Origin: Tistlia consotensis USBA 355
GTDB lineage: Bacteria; Pseudomonadota; Alphaproteobacteria; Kiloniellales; DSM-21159
NCBI RefSeq assembly: GCF_900177295.1
Contig: NZ_FWZX01000003.1
Span: 51,677-115,676, forward strand
DNA: 64,000 nucleotides
Direction: 5' to 3'
Part shown: piece by piece, positions 51,968 through 60,391 of the stretch
How positions within the stretch are numbered: position 1 is the stretch's first letter
Layout of the letters: the number at the start of each line of letters is the position of its first letter
Program-made: the position numbers and the translations under genes
Notes under the pieces: model-generated
The model's input: only the letters and a program-made list of their open reading frames with translations
Database searches by the model: none
What the model was told of the DNA's origin: nothing

Positions 51968-52473
51968 GATCCGGTCGGATGCCCGGACTGGTGCTCGCGA
52001 CGGTCACGGCGGTCGACGACCCGCTGAAGCAGGGCCGCATCAAGGTGACCTTCCCCTGGCTCGACGAGAGCCTCGAGAGCGACTGGGTGCCGGTCGCGGC
52101 CCCCTTCGCCGGCAACGACCGCGGCCTCTACATGATGCCGGAGGTCGGCGACGAGATGGTGCTCGGCTTCCTGCAGGGCGACTTCAACCATCCGGTCGTG
52201 CTCGGCGCCCTCTGGAATGGCCAGGCCAGGGCGCCGTCCGACGACCCGCGCCAGCGCATGATCCGCTCGGTCAACGGCCACACCATCCGCTTCGTCGATT
52301 CGACGCCGAGCGCCGGCGACAAGGGCGCGCTGATCATCGAGGACGGCCACGGCAACAAGGTCGTCATGGCCAACACGCACCTGCTGGTCCAGGCCGTCGG
52401 CACGCTGGTGATCCAGGGCGCGAGCATCGTGATCAACGGCCGGCCGGTCACCCCCGGCGCCAACCCGATCTGA
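51964..52473 (+). CDS. Baseplate spike protein, gpV/VgrG-spike family
   Basis: A 169-aa protein with an OB-fold (GLVLATVTAVDDPLKQGRIK, VTFPWLDESLESDWVPVAA, MPEVGDEMVLGFLQGDFNHP, VVLGALWNGQARAP) followed by a short beta-helix needle (FVDSTPSAGDKGALIIEDGH, NTHLLVQAVGTLVIQGASIV). It corresponds to the Pvc8 C-terminus. It ends NGRPVTPGANPI, with no PAAR tip fused. Confidence 0.92.
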   Translation: MRSGRMPGLVLATVTAVDDPLKQGRIKVTFPWLDESLESDWVPVAAPFAGNDRGLYMMPEVGDEMVLGFLQGDFNHPVVLGALWNGQARAPSDDPRQRMIRSVNGHTIRFVDSTPSAGDKGALIIEDGHGNKVVMANTHLLVQAVGTLVIQGASIVINGRPVTPGANPI

Positions 52474-52488
52474 GCGGAGGAGACCTCG

Positions 52489-53265
52489 ATGCCGACCCTC
52501 GACATCCCGCTCCCCGAAGCGCTCACGAAGGCGCTGGAAGAGCCGCGCTGTGCGGACCTGCGCCTGCCCAAGGCGAGCTTCCCGGAGCTGCGGCTGCCGA
52601 CGGGCGGCACGATCAAGGGCATCGCCGACGTCACCAAGGGCATCCCCAGCGACTGCTCGATGAACGTCTCGCTGGCGCTCCAGGTGGCGCCGATCATGGC
52701 CAGCATGGAATGCCTGCTGAAGGTGCTGAAGTTCCTCGGCGTCCTGATCAAGACCTTCCAGAACCTGAGCACGGGCAACGTCGCCGGCATCCCCGGCGGT
52801 CTCGGCGACATCGCGAAGGCCGGCGCCGACGTCGCCGAATGCATCGGCATGGTCGCCTCCCCCGCGATCCCCTTCGGCCAGTTCATCAAGGACCTGCTGC
52901 TGATGATCGCGAAGATGCTGAAGTGCATGCTGCAGTCGCTGACGAGCATCGTCGAGCTGCTCGACGGCCTGGAGCTGGAGATCGCGTCGGCGGCGCAGAA
53001 CGGCAACGACGCGCTGGCCGCCCAGCTCGAATGCGCCAAGGAGAACGCCATGCTGGCGGCCGACGGCGCGATGCAGTCGATCGACCCGATCGCCACGATC
53101 CTGGCGCTCGCCGAGCCGTTCCTCGGGCTGCTGCCCGGCGCCCCGACCATCCAGCTGCCGCAGCTCGCCTCGGACGCCTCGCTCGACAGCCTGAAGCAGA
53201 CGCTCACGACCCTCGAGCAGGTGGTCCAGGCCATCGAGGGTGCCGCGGAGGCCATCCCGGTATGA
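52489..53265 (+). CDS. Unknown helical protein in the injection locus (between spike and gp25)
   Basis: A 258-aa protein I do not recognise. The N-terminus (LDIPLPEALTKALEEPRCAD) is followed by long apolar/amphipathic helices: SMNVSLALQVAPIMASMECL, LLKVLKFLGVLIKTFQNL, IPFGQFIKDLLLMIAKMLKC, SLTSIVELLDGLELEIASAA, then LASDASLDSLKQTLTTLEQV. It has few charged residues and six or so cysteines. In PVC/Afp this position holds the PAAR tip Pvc10, and no PAAR gene is visible here. It could be tip-associated, a lumen cargo or a membrane-active component, all inference. Coupled to gp25 by a 4-bp overlap. Confidence 0.75.
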   Translation: MPTLDIPLPEALTKALEEPRCADLRLPKASFPELRLPTGGTIKGIADVTKGIPSDCSMNVSLALQVAPIMASMECLLKVLKFLGVLIKTFQNLSTGNVAGIPGGLGDIAKAGADVAECIGMVASPAIPFGQFIKDLLLMIAKMLKCMLQSLTSIVELLDGLELEIASAAQNGNDALAAQLECAKENAMLAADGAMQSIDPIATILALAEPFLGLLPGAPTIQLPQLASDASLDSLKQTLTTLEQVVQAIEGAAEAIPV

Positions 53266-53687
53266 CCACGACCTTCCCCTCGCAGACGCCGGAGCCGCGC
53301 GCCTTCCTCGGCAAGGGGCTCGCCTTCCCGCTCGCCGTGACGCCCCACGGCAGGCTCGCCGCCACCGCGGGCGAAGCCAAGGTCGAGCAGTCGATCTGGC
53401 TGATCCTCTCGACCGCGCTCGGCGAGCGCGTCATGCGCCCCTCCCTCGGCTGCGCCGCCCACAACGAGCTGTTCGGGCCGGCCAACAGCGCGACCGTCAT
53501 GCGCATCGTCGACCAGGTGCGCCGCTGCCTGACCGACCAGGAGCCGCGCATCGCGGTGCTCGAGGTCACGGCGGAGCTGCCGGCCAGCGACGGCAACGTC
53601 CTGCTGATCCGCATCGACTACCGGCTGCGCAGCAACAACGCGATGACCAACCTGGTCTACCCCTTCTTCATCCGCGAAGGGGTCTAG
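53262..53687 (+). CDS. Baseplate wedge protein gp25/GPW (Pvc9-like)
   Basis: A 141-aa gp25-family protein with lysozyme-like fold: RAFLGKGLAFPLAVTPHGRL, VEQSIWLILSTALGERVMRP, SLGCAAHNELFGPANSATVM and TAELPASDGNVLLIRIDYRL then the C-terminal NLVYPFFIREG. The EQSI...GER-MRP block is the signature (about residues 41-62). It forms the sheath-initiating baseplate ring. Confidence 0.95.
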   Translation: MTTTFPSQTPEPRAFLGKGLAFPLAVTPHGRLAATAGEAKVEQSIWLILSTALGERVMRPSLGCAAHNELFGPANSATVMRIVDQVRRCLTDQEPRIAVLEVTAELPASDGNVLLIRIDYRLRSNNAMTNLVYPFFIREGV

Positions 53688-53690
53688 GCC

Positions 53691-55661
53691 ATGCCGCTCG
53701 CCGACCACATCCCCAAGCTGGACGACCGGCGCTTCGCCGACCTGGTGGTCGAGGCCCGGGCGCGCATTCCGCAGTACACGCCGGAATGGACCGACTACAA
53801 CGCCGGCGACCCCGGCTTCGCGCTGGTCGAGCTGTTCGCCTGGATGAGCGAGCTGCTGCTCTACCGCATCGGCCGGGTGCCGGAGCTCAACTACCTCAAG
53901 TTCCTCGAGCTGATCGGCATCGAGCTGACGCCGGCGCGGCCGGCCGGGACCGTCCTGGTCTTCCCGGTCCTGCCGAGCTTCGCGGGCAGCCTGGTGACGG
54001 TCCCGGCACGCACGCCGGTCGCCGCCGCCGAGCCGGACGAGCAGGGCCCGATCCTGTTCGAGACCGACCGCGTGCTGACCGCCCTCAAGGCCCAGCTCGA
54101 CGGCCTGCAGGTGTTCGACGGCTACGCCTACGCGGACGTCTCGGCGGCCAACGCGGACCTCGCCACCGGCTTCCAGCCCTTCGGACCGCTCGCCAAGGCC
54201 GGCAGCGCCCTGCTGCTGGGCCTCTCCGGCGACGCCGCCCTGCCGCCCTCGGTCGAGCTCTCGCTCGCCTTCTGGCCGCCCGGCGACCGGCCGGTGCCGC
54301 CGCCGGCCCCCTGCGGCGGCGGCGCGGTGCCGGTGACGGCGCCGGCCCGGCTGGTCTGGGAGTTCTGGGCCGGCAGCGAGTGGCGGCCGCTGACCCTGCT
54401 GTCCGACGACACCCTGGCGCTGACCCGCTCCGGCTTCGTGCGCCTGCGCACCCCGCCGCCCGGCCAGGCGGTCGCGGCCAAGCTCGGCAAGAAGCAGGAC
54501 AAGGCCCGCTTCTGGCTGCGCGCCCGGCTGGAGCAGGCGGCCTACGAGATACCCCCGGCCCTGCTCGGCGTGCGCGGCAACGCGGTGCCCGTGCAGCAGG
54601 CCCAGTCGGTCGCCCGCGAGGTGCTCGGCGGCAGTGAGGGGACGCCGGACCAGGTCTTCCGCCTCGCCAACGCGCCGGTGCTGGCCGGCACCCTGCGCCT
54701 CGAGGTCGACGAGACCGGCAGCTTCGAGCCCTGGCAGGAGGTCGAGGACTTCTTCGGCTCCGGCCCCGACGACCGGCACTACGTCCTGAACCGGGCGACC
54801 GGCGAGGTCCGCTTCGGGAACGGCAAGCGCGGCCGCATCCCGGTCGCCAACGTGGCCTCGCCGCAGTCCAACATCGTCGTCGCCTTCTACCGCTTCGGCG
54901 GCGGCACGCGCGGCAACCTGCCGGCCGGCGGGATCGCGACGCTGCGGCGCTCCCTGCCGGGCATCGACGTCGGCAAGGTCGCCAATCCCCTGCCGGCCGA
55001 GGGCGGCACCGAGGAGGAGACCCTGGAGGCCGCGGCAGCGCGCGCGCCCGTCGCGCTCAAGGCGCACGACCGCGCCGTCACGGCCGAGGACTTCGAGATG
55101 CTGGCCAGGCAGGCCGGCCCGATCCGCCGCGCCCACGCGATGCCGCTCGTGCATCCCGAGTTCCCGGGGATCGACGTGCCGGGCGTCGTCACCCTGCTGA
55201 TCGTGCCCGACGCGCCGGGACCGGCCCCGAGCCCGAGCGAGGCCCTGGCGCAGACCGTCTGCGCCCACCTCGACAGGCGGCGTCTGCTGACCACCGAGCT
55301 CTACGTCATCGGCCCGACCTACGTCGGCGTCGAGCTGCGGCTGGAGGTCGTCGCGGCGGACGATGCCGACGCGGCGGCGCTGACGATCGAGGTCGAGGAC
55401 GCGCTGCGCGGCTACCTGCATCCGCTGACCGGCGGCGCGGACGGCCAGGGCTGGCCGTTCGGCGGCATGATCTTCTACGGCGAGCTCTACCGCCGGGCGC
55501 TGCTGCCGGGCGTCGCGCGCCTGCCCGAGCTGGTCGTCACCCTGGAAGGCGTCGAGCAGCCGCCCTGCCAGGACGTCGCCCTGCCCAAGGGCGCCCTGAT
55601 CCGGGTCGACTCGGTGACGGTGTCGGTGCGCTCCGCCGACGCGCCGGAGGGGCTGTCATGA
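53691..55661 (+). CDS. Baseplate assembly protein J-like (Pvc11-like)
   Basis: A 656-aa wedge protein. N-terminal block: LPKLDD-type HIPKLDDRRFADLVVEARAR, YTPEWTDYNAGDPGFALVEL, FAWMSELLLYRIGRVPELNY. Central: YVLNRATGEVRFGNGKRGRI and FYRFGGGTRGNLPAGGIATL. C-terminal Baseplate_J: AHDRAVTAEDFEMLARQAG, GVVTLLIVPDAPG and RRLLTTELYVIGPTYVGVEL. Full length for Pvc11/TIGR02243-like proteins. Its stop overlaps the next ATG. Confidence 0.94.
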   Translation: MPLADHIPKLDDRRFADLVVEARARIPQYTPEWTDYNAGDPGFALVELFAWMSELLLYRIGRVPELNYLKFLELIGIELTPARPAGTVLVFPVLPSFAGSLVTVPARTPVAAAEPDEQGPILFETDRVLTALKAQLDGLQVFDGYAYADVSAANADLATGFQPFGPLAKAGSALLLGLSGDAALPPSVELSLAFWPPGDRPVPPPAPCGGGAVPVTAPARLVWEFWAGSEWRPLTLLSDDTLALTRSGFVRLRTPPPGQAVAAKLGKKQDKARFWLRARLEQAAYEIPPALLGVRGNAVPVQQAQSVAREVLGGSEGTPDQVFRLANAPVLAGTLRLEVDETGSFEPWQEVEDFFGSGPDDRHYVLNRATGEVRFGNGKRGRIPVANVASPQSNIVVAFYRFGGGTRGNLPAGGIATLRRSLPGIDVGKVANPLPAEGGTEEETLEAAAARAPVALKAHDRAVTAEDFEMLARQAGPIRRAHAMPLVHPEFPGIDVPGVVTLLIVPDAPGPAPSPSEALAQTVCAHLDRRRLLTTELYVIGPTYVGVELRLEVVAADDADAAALTIEVEDALRGYLHPLTGGADGQGWPFGGMIFYGELYRRALLPGVARLPELVVTLEGVEQPPCQDVALPKGALIRVDSVTVSVRSADAPEGLS

Positions 55662-57805
55662 CCGCCGCCGCCTACCTGCCGCCGCCGCCGCGGCCGCCGC
55701 ACGACCCGCTCTGGCAGAGCCTGGGTCCGCGCACGGGCTGGCGCCTCGCCGAGCGCCCGGTCGCCGCGCTGCCGCGCCTCGCGACCGACGCCGCGAGCAG
55801 CGCCCTGGTGCTGCCGGCGCTGCCCGGCACGGCGCGCACGCTCGGCGAGCCGACGGGCAGCCTGGGCGGCCTGGTCCTGCCCGGCACCCTGGCGCTGGAC
55901 CAGGCCGGCAACCTCTGGCTGCTCGACCGCCGGCGCAAGCGGCTCCGCCTGTTCGACCGCTGCGCCTGCCGCTTCCGCGACCTGCCCTGCCAGGGCGTCG
56001 CCCTGGCCGATCCGCGCGCCGTCGCGATCGAGCGCGGTCGGCTCTACCTGGTCGACGCCGGCCCGCCGGGCCGCGTCCTGGTGCTCGACGCCCGCAGTCT
56101 CACCCTGCGTGCCGTCTGGTCGCCGCCCGCCGCGGCGACCGCCCAGCCCTGGCAGCCGACGGCGGTCGCGACCCGGGCCGGCACGCTCTGGGTCGCGGAC
56201 GCCGCGAACGGCGCCCTGCACCGCTTCGCGCCCTGGGGCGGCTGGCGCGGCGCGCAGTCCGACGTCGGCGCGGTCTCCCGCCTCGCCTTCGACTGCGAGG
56301 GGCGGCTCTACGCGGTCGTCCCGGGCCGCGAGTCGGTCGATGTCAGGAGCCGCGACGGCCGTCTGCTCGGCCAGCCTGGCGAACCCGGTGCGGTGGCGGA
56401 CCGCTTCCCGGAGCCGATCATCCCGGTCGCCCCCGACGGTGCCGTCGAGCTGTCCGGCCTCTGTCCGGACGCCGGCTGGTTCGACCTCTCGGGCGAGCCG
56501 GTCGCAGCCCCGGCGGGCGGGCCGTCCTACGTCACCGGTGCGGCGGCGCTCACCCGGGCCCTCGACAGCCGGATCGCCCGCTGCCAGTGGCACCGGATCC
56601 GGCTCGACGCGAGCCTGCCGACGCACGGCGCGCTTCGCATCGAGACCACGACCGCCGAGACCGACCTGCCCGAGAGCATGGTCGCCGAACTGCCCGACGC
56701 GGCCTGGACCGCCCTGCCGCTGGCTCCGGGCGCGAAGGAGGCGCTGATCCTCAGCCCGCCGGGCCGCTATCTCTGGCTGCGCCTGACGCTCACGGGCGAC
56801 GGCGCCGCCACGCCGGTGCTCTGCGCCCTCGAGATCGAGTATCCGCGCATCAGCCTGCGCCGCTACCTGCCCGCCGCCTTCGGCGGGGACCCGCTCTCCG
56901 CGGCCTTCCTCGACCGCTTCCTGGGCATCTTCGACCGCGGCCTGCGCGACCTCGAGGCGACGGTCGACGACCAGGCGGCCCTCTTCGATCCCCGCTCGAC
57001 GCCGGCCGAACCAGGCAGGGACATGCTGTCCTGGCTCGCCACCTGGGTCGGCGTGACCCTGGACAAGCGCTGGCCCGTGGCGCGGCGCCGGCGGCTGCTG
57101 CGCTCGGCGGCCCGGCTGTTCGCCTGCCGCGGCACCTGGCCGGGCCTGCGCCAGGCGGTGCTGCTGTGGCTCGGCTGGGACCGCCTGGAAGGCCTCGCCC
57201 ATCCGCCGGCCGCCTGCGCGCCTGCCTGCTCGCCGCCGGCCGCCTGCCCGCCCCTGCCGCCGCTCGTGCTCGAGCACTGGAAGCTGCGGCGCTGGCTGTT
57301 CCTCGGCGCCGGCCGGCTGGGCGACGCCGCCGAGCTGTGGGGCGCCAGGATCCTCGGCAACAGCCAGCTCGACGCCACGGCCCGGGCCGACGTCACCCGG
57401 CTCGACGTCACCCGCGATCCGCTGCGCGGGCCGTTCCACGTCGACGCCCACCGGGCCAGCCTGTTCGTCCCGGCCCATGCCGTCGCGACGCCCCAGGGGC
57501 GCGGTGCGCTGAATCGCCTGCTCGCCGAGCAGCTGCCGGCCCACGTCAAGGCGCAGCTGGTGCCGGTGGCGCCGCGCATGCGGATCGGGATCCAGGCGAG
57601 CCTCGGCTTCGACAGCGTCGTCGGCTGCTGGCCGCCGAGCCTGTCCGGCGACGGCTTCGCACTCGGTGCCGTCACGCTCGGCCGGGCCAGCGTGCTGCCC
57701 GGCGCCGGCGGCCCCGGCGGGCTGCCGCCGCGGCTCGGCCGCGACAGCCGGCTGCGACCCGGCGCCCCCGCTTCCTCCCCTCCATCCGGTGAGGCCCAGT
57801 CATGA
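55658..57805 (+). CDS. Beta-propeller/phage tail protein fusion (Pvc12-like, TIGR02242-type C-terminus)
   Basis: A 715-aa protein. Residues about 60-270 contain NHL-like blades ([80 protein letters not shown]). Residues about 400-520 match the phage-tail-protein (gpI/TIGR02242) signature: [81 protein letters not shown]-terminal fibre-attachment-like region (about 560-680) ends in a Pro/Gly/Arg tail. It links baseplate to fibres. Coupled by ATGA overlaps to its neighbours. Confidence 0.85.
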   Translation: MTAAAYLPPPPRPPHDPLWQSLGPRTGWRLAERPVAALPRLATDAASSALVLPALPGTARTLGEPTGSLGGLVLPGTLALDQAGNLWLLDRRRKRLRLFDRCACRFRDLPCQGVALADPRAVAIERGRLYLVDAGPPGRVLVLDARSLTLRAVWSPPAAATAQPWQPTAVATRAGTLWVADAANGALHRFAPWGGWRGAQSDVGAVSRLAFDCEGRLYAVVPGRESVDVRSRDGRLLGQPGEPGAVADRFPEPIIPVAPDGAVELSGLCPDAGWFDLSGEPVAAPAGGPSYVTGAAALTRALDSRIARCQWHRIRLDASLPTHGALRIETTTAETDLPESMVAELPDAAWTALPLAPGAKEALILSPPGRYLWLRLTLTGDGAATPVLCALEIEYPRISLRRYLPAAFGGDPLSAAFLDRFLGIFDRGLRDLEATVDDQAALFDPRSTPAEPGRDMLSWLATWVGVTLDKRWPVARRRRLLRSAARLFACRGTWPGLRQAVLLWLGWDRLEGLAHPPAACAPACSPPAACPPLPPLVLEHWKLRRWLFLGAGRLGDAAELWGARILGNSQLDATARADVTRLDVTRDPLRGPFHVDAHRASLFVPAHAVATPQGRGALNRLLAEQLPAHVKAQLVPVAPRMRIGIQASLGFDSVVGCWPPSLSGDGFALGAVTLGRASVLPGAGGPGGLPPRLGRDSRLRPGAPASSPPSGEAQS

Positions 57806-60357
57806 CCGACCATGCCGACCATCCCGGCACCTGCGGCTGCCTCGAGCCGTGCGAGCCGCACAGCCTGAGCCGCAACCACTACTTCACCGGAAAGCTCCTG
57901 GTGGAGCGCGACTTCACCGACGAGCAGCACTACTTCCGCGAAAAGCTCCGGCTCCACCATCAGCGGCTGCACGGCGTCGGCGTGGTCTGCGGACTGGAGC
58001 TGGCCCAGCACCCCAACCCGGCCTGCCGCGACCGGCTCTTCGTCCTGCAGCCGGGCGGCGCGATCGACTGTTGCGGCCACGACATCCTGGTCGTCGCCCC
58101 CGAGACGATCGAGCTCGCCGCCTTCCCGTCGGTCAAGGCGCTGATCGATGCGGCGGCGGCGAATCCGGGCGCGGCGCAAGCGCACACGCTCCAGGTCTGC
58201 CTCCGCTACCGCGAGTGCCCGACCGAGGAGGTCCCGGTCCTGTTCGACGACTGCGGCTGCGACGACACGCAGTGCGCGCCGAACCGGATCCTGGAGTCCT
58301 ATGGGCTGGACATCCGCATCGATCCGGCGCCGCCGAGCTTCAACCCCGGCGCCGCGGCGATCGCCTGGACCAACACCATCGGTCTCGCCCACGCCCGGCT
58401 GGTCGCGGTGGACGCCGTCGGCCATCGCCTGTTCGTCGCGACCGGCGACGACGTCGGCACGCTCTACCAGGTCAGCCTGGCCAACCATGCCGTCGAGGCG
58501 AGCGCGCCGCTGGCCGGGCGCGCGACGGGGCTCGCCGTCGCGCCCGACGGCGGCGCGGTCTACGTCGCGACGGTCGACGCTGCGACGCCCGCCGACGAGG
58601 CCCGGCTGGCGGTCTTCGAGCCGGACGCGGCGGGCGGCATCGGCGCGGGCGCCGCGCGCGAGGACGCGGTGCCGGGCAGCGGCAACAGCCCGCTCGAGCT
58701 GCTCGTCCTGAGCGACGGCCGCCTGGTCGCCCTGGCCGGCGCGAGCGGCGCCCTGCGCCTGTGGAGCGCGGCGGTCGCCGATCCGGCGGCCCCCGACGAC
58801 AGCAACGACCTCGGCGCCGCCCGCCGGTTGCTGGGCAGCGGGGCCACGGACACGCTCTACCTGGCGGCCCCCGGGACCGCGAGCCTCTTCTCCGTCGATC
58901 CGGCGACCGCCGGCCTGCCGGAGACGGCGATCGCCGGCCTGCCCGCGGCGGTCGCGCTGGCCGGCGGCGCGGCCGCCCGCTCGACCGGGCCGGACCGGCT
59001 GCTGCTCCTCGATTCCACCGCCGGTGCGGCACTGCTGTTCGATCCGGCGGGCGGCAACCTGCTCGGCAGCGCGAGCCTGGCCCACGCGCCGGTCGCGGCG
59101 GCCGTGGCCGAGGGCGGCAGCTGGGCGCTCGTCCTGGTCGCCGACGGCGACGACCGCTTCGTGCAGGGGCTGTCGCTGCAGGCCCTGGAGACCGCCGGCA
59201 CGGCGAGCCCGACCGTGCCGGTCGAGGTCGGTACAGGCGCCGAGGCGCTCGCCCTCGCCGGTGCGAGCGGCCTCGCCTACGTTCCCTATGCCGGCGACCT
59301 GACGGTCGCCAGCGCGGGCGGTGTCGCCGTGCTCGACATCGAGCAGATCGACTGCGCGGCGGCGCTGCGCGGCGGCGACTGCCCCGGCTGCGTCACCGCC
59401 GACTGCGTCGTGCTGGCGACGATAGAGAGCTGGCGGCCGGGCCTGCGCCTGGAGGACATGCCGCCCGTCACCCCCGATCCGGCGGCCGACCAGGCGGCCG
59501 GCATCGCCCGCCTGAACAACGAGCTCGGGCGCCTCCACCTGCCGAGCACCCAGGCGATCGCCAACGCCCTGCTCTGCCTGATGGATCGCGGCCTCGGCGG
59601 CAGCGGCGTGCAGGGTCCTCCGGGCCCGCAGGGGCCGGCCGGGAGCGCGGGACCGGCCGGGCCGGCGGGTCCTCCGGGGCCGGCCGGGGCAACCGGGCTG
59701 CAAGGTCCTGCGGGGCCGCAAGGACCGCAGGGGCCGGAGGGACCACAGGGGCCAGAGGGACCACAGGGGCCGCCGGGACCGGTGGGGCCACGCGGGCAGG
59801 CCGGGCCGGAGGGGCCGCGGGGACCGGAGGGGCCGCAGGGACCACCCGGCGACAGCGGGCTCGACCCGACGCTCGCTCACGTCTGCTGGATCAGCTGGAA
59901 GCACCGCGACCAGCTGCTCCTCGACGACCTGATGCGGCAGGGCCTGGTGATCGGCTTCGACCGGCCGCTGCAGACCGCCGACATCGACAACCTCAGCCTG
60001 GAAGTCCAGGTCGAGGTCCAGGACGCGCAGAACCGCGTCGTCTGCTGGTGCAACTGGCCGTCCGAGATCATCAGGGGGCTCGATTTCAAGGAGCCCTGCA
60101 ACCCGGATGCCGGCTTCGACGTGACCAGTGCCCCGCTGGTCGACGGCGTTCGCTGGATGCCGAACGCCACGCCGCCGGCACTGGAGAAGCAGGGTGGCCG
60201 CGTGCGCGTCCTGCTCCACGGCGACCTGGTGCGCGACGACAAGGGCCGCGGCCTCGACGGCAACCACCTGCCGCCCTGGGTGTCCGGCGGTCGCCGGTCC
60301 GGCGACGGCGTCGAAGGGGGCCTGTTCGAAAGCTGGTTCACCGTCGTGCGCGGCTGA
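57802..60357 (+). CDS. Putative tail fibre with beta-propeller and collagen-like stalk
   Basis: An 851-aa protein in four parts. (1) N-terminal module (about residues 20-95): [45 protein letters not shown], preceded by a Cys-rich CGCLEPC segment. (2) A linker rich in Cys/Asp ([13 protein letters not shown]). (3) A propeller-like region (about 190-535) with repeats such as [18 protein letters not shown] and [17 protein letters not shown]. (4) 28 uninterrupted Gly-X-Y triplets (residues 602-685), then a C-terminal globular domain (about 690-851) containing [20 protein letters not shown]. The collagen stretch predicts a trimeric rod, as in phage fibres; receptor binding by the C-terminus is inferred. 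Confidence 0.85.
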   Translation: MTDHADHPGTCGCLEPCEPHSLSRNHYFTGKLLVERDFTDEQHYFREKLRLHHQRLHGVGVVCGLELAQHPNPACRDRLFVLQPGGAIDCCGHDILVVAPETIELAAFPSVKALIDAAAANPGAAQAHTLQVCLRYRECPTEEVPVLFDDCGCDDTQCAPNRILESYGLDIRIDPAPPSFNPGAAAIAWTNTIGLAHARLVAVDAVGHRLFVATGDDVGTLYQVSLANHAVEASAPLAGRATGLAVAPDGGAVYVATVDAATPADEARLAVFEPDAAGGIGAGAAREDAVPGSGNSPLELLVLSDGRLVALAGASGALRLWSAAVADPAAPDDSNDLGAARRLLGSGATDTLYLAAPGTASLFSVDPATAGLPETAIAGLPAAVALAGGAAARSTGPDRLLLLDSTAGAALLFDPAGGNLLGSASLAHAPVAAAVAEGGSWALVLVADGDDRFVQGLSLQALETAGTASPTVPVEVGTGAEALALAGASGLAYVPYAGDLTVASAGGVAVLDIEQIDCAAALRGGDCPGCVTADCVVLATIESWRPGLRLEDMPPVTPDPAADQAAGIARLNNELGRLHLPSTQAIANALLCLMDRGLGGSGVQGPPGPQGPAGSAGPAGPAGPPGPAGATGLQGPAGPQGPQGPEGPQGPEGPQGPPGPVGPRGQAGPEGPRGPEGPQGPPGDSGLDPTLAHVCWISWKHRDQLLLDDLMRQGLVIGFDRPLQTADIDNLSLEVQVEVQDAQNRVVCWCNWPSEIIRGLDFKEPCNPDAGFDVTSAPLVDGVRWMPNATPPALEKQGGRVRVLLHGDLVRDDKGRGLDGNHLPPWVSGGRRSGDGVEGGLFESWFTVVRG
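59605..59856 (+). repeat. Collagen-like (Gly-X-Y)28 coding repeat
   Basis: 84 codons with Gly at every third position and Pro very frequent at X; Y is mainly Pro, Gln, Ala or Glu ([15 protein letters not shown]). Codon choice varies between triplets (GGT/GGC/GGG/GGA all used), arguing for selection on the protein and not simple recent slippage. Confidence 0.9.
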
Positions 60358-60391
60358 GCCGCGCCGAGGCGGCTCCTGGAGGAGACAAGCG

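Noticed and set aside
59605-59856. Collagen repeat as a sequencing or low-complexity artefact
   Set aside because: All 28 triplets are in frame, glycine codons vary, and the flanking domains continue in the same frame to a proper stop.
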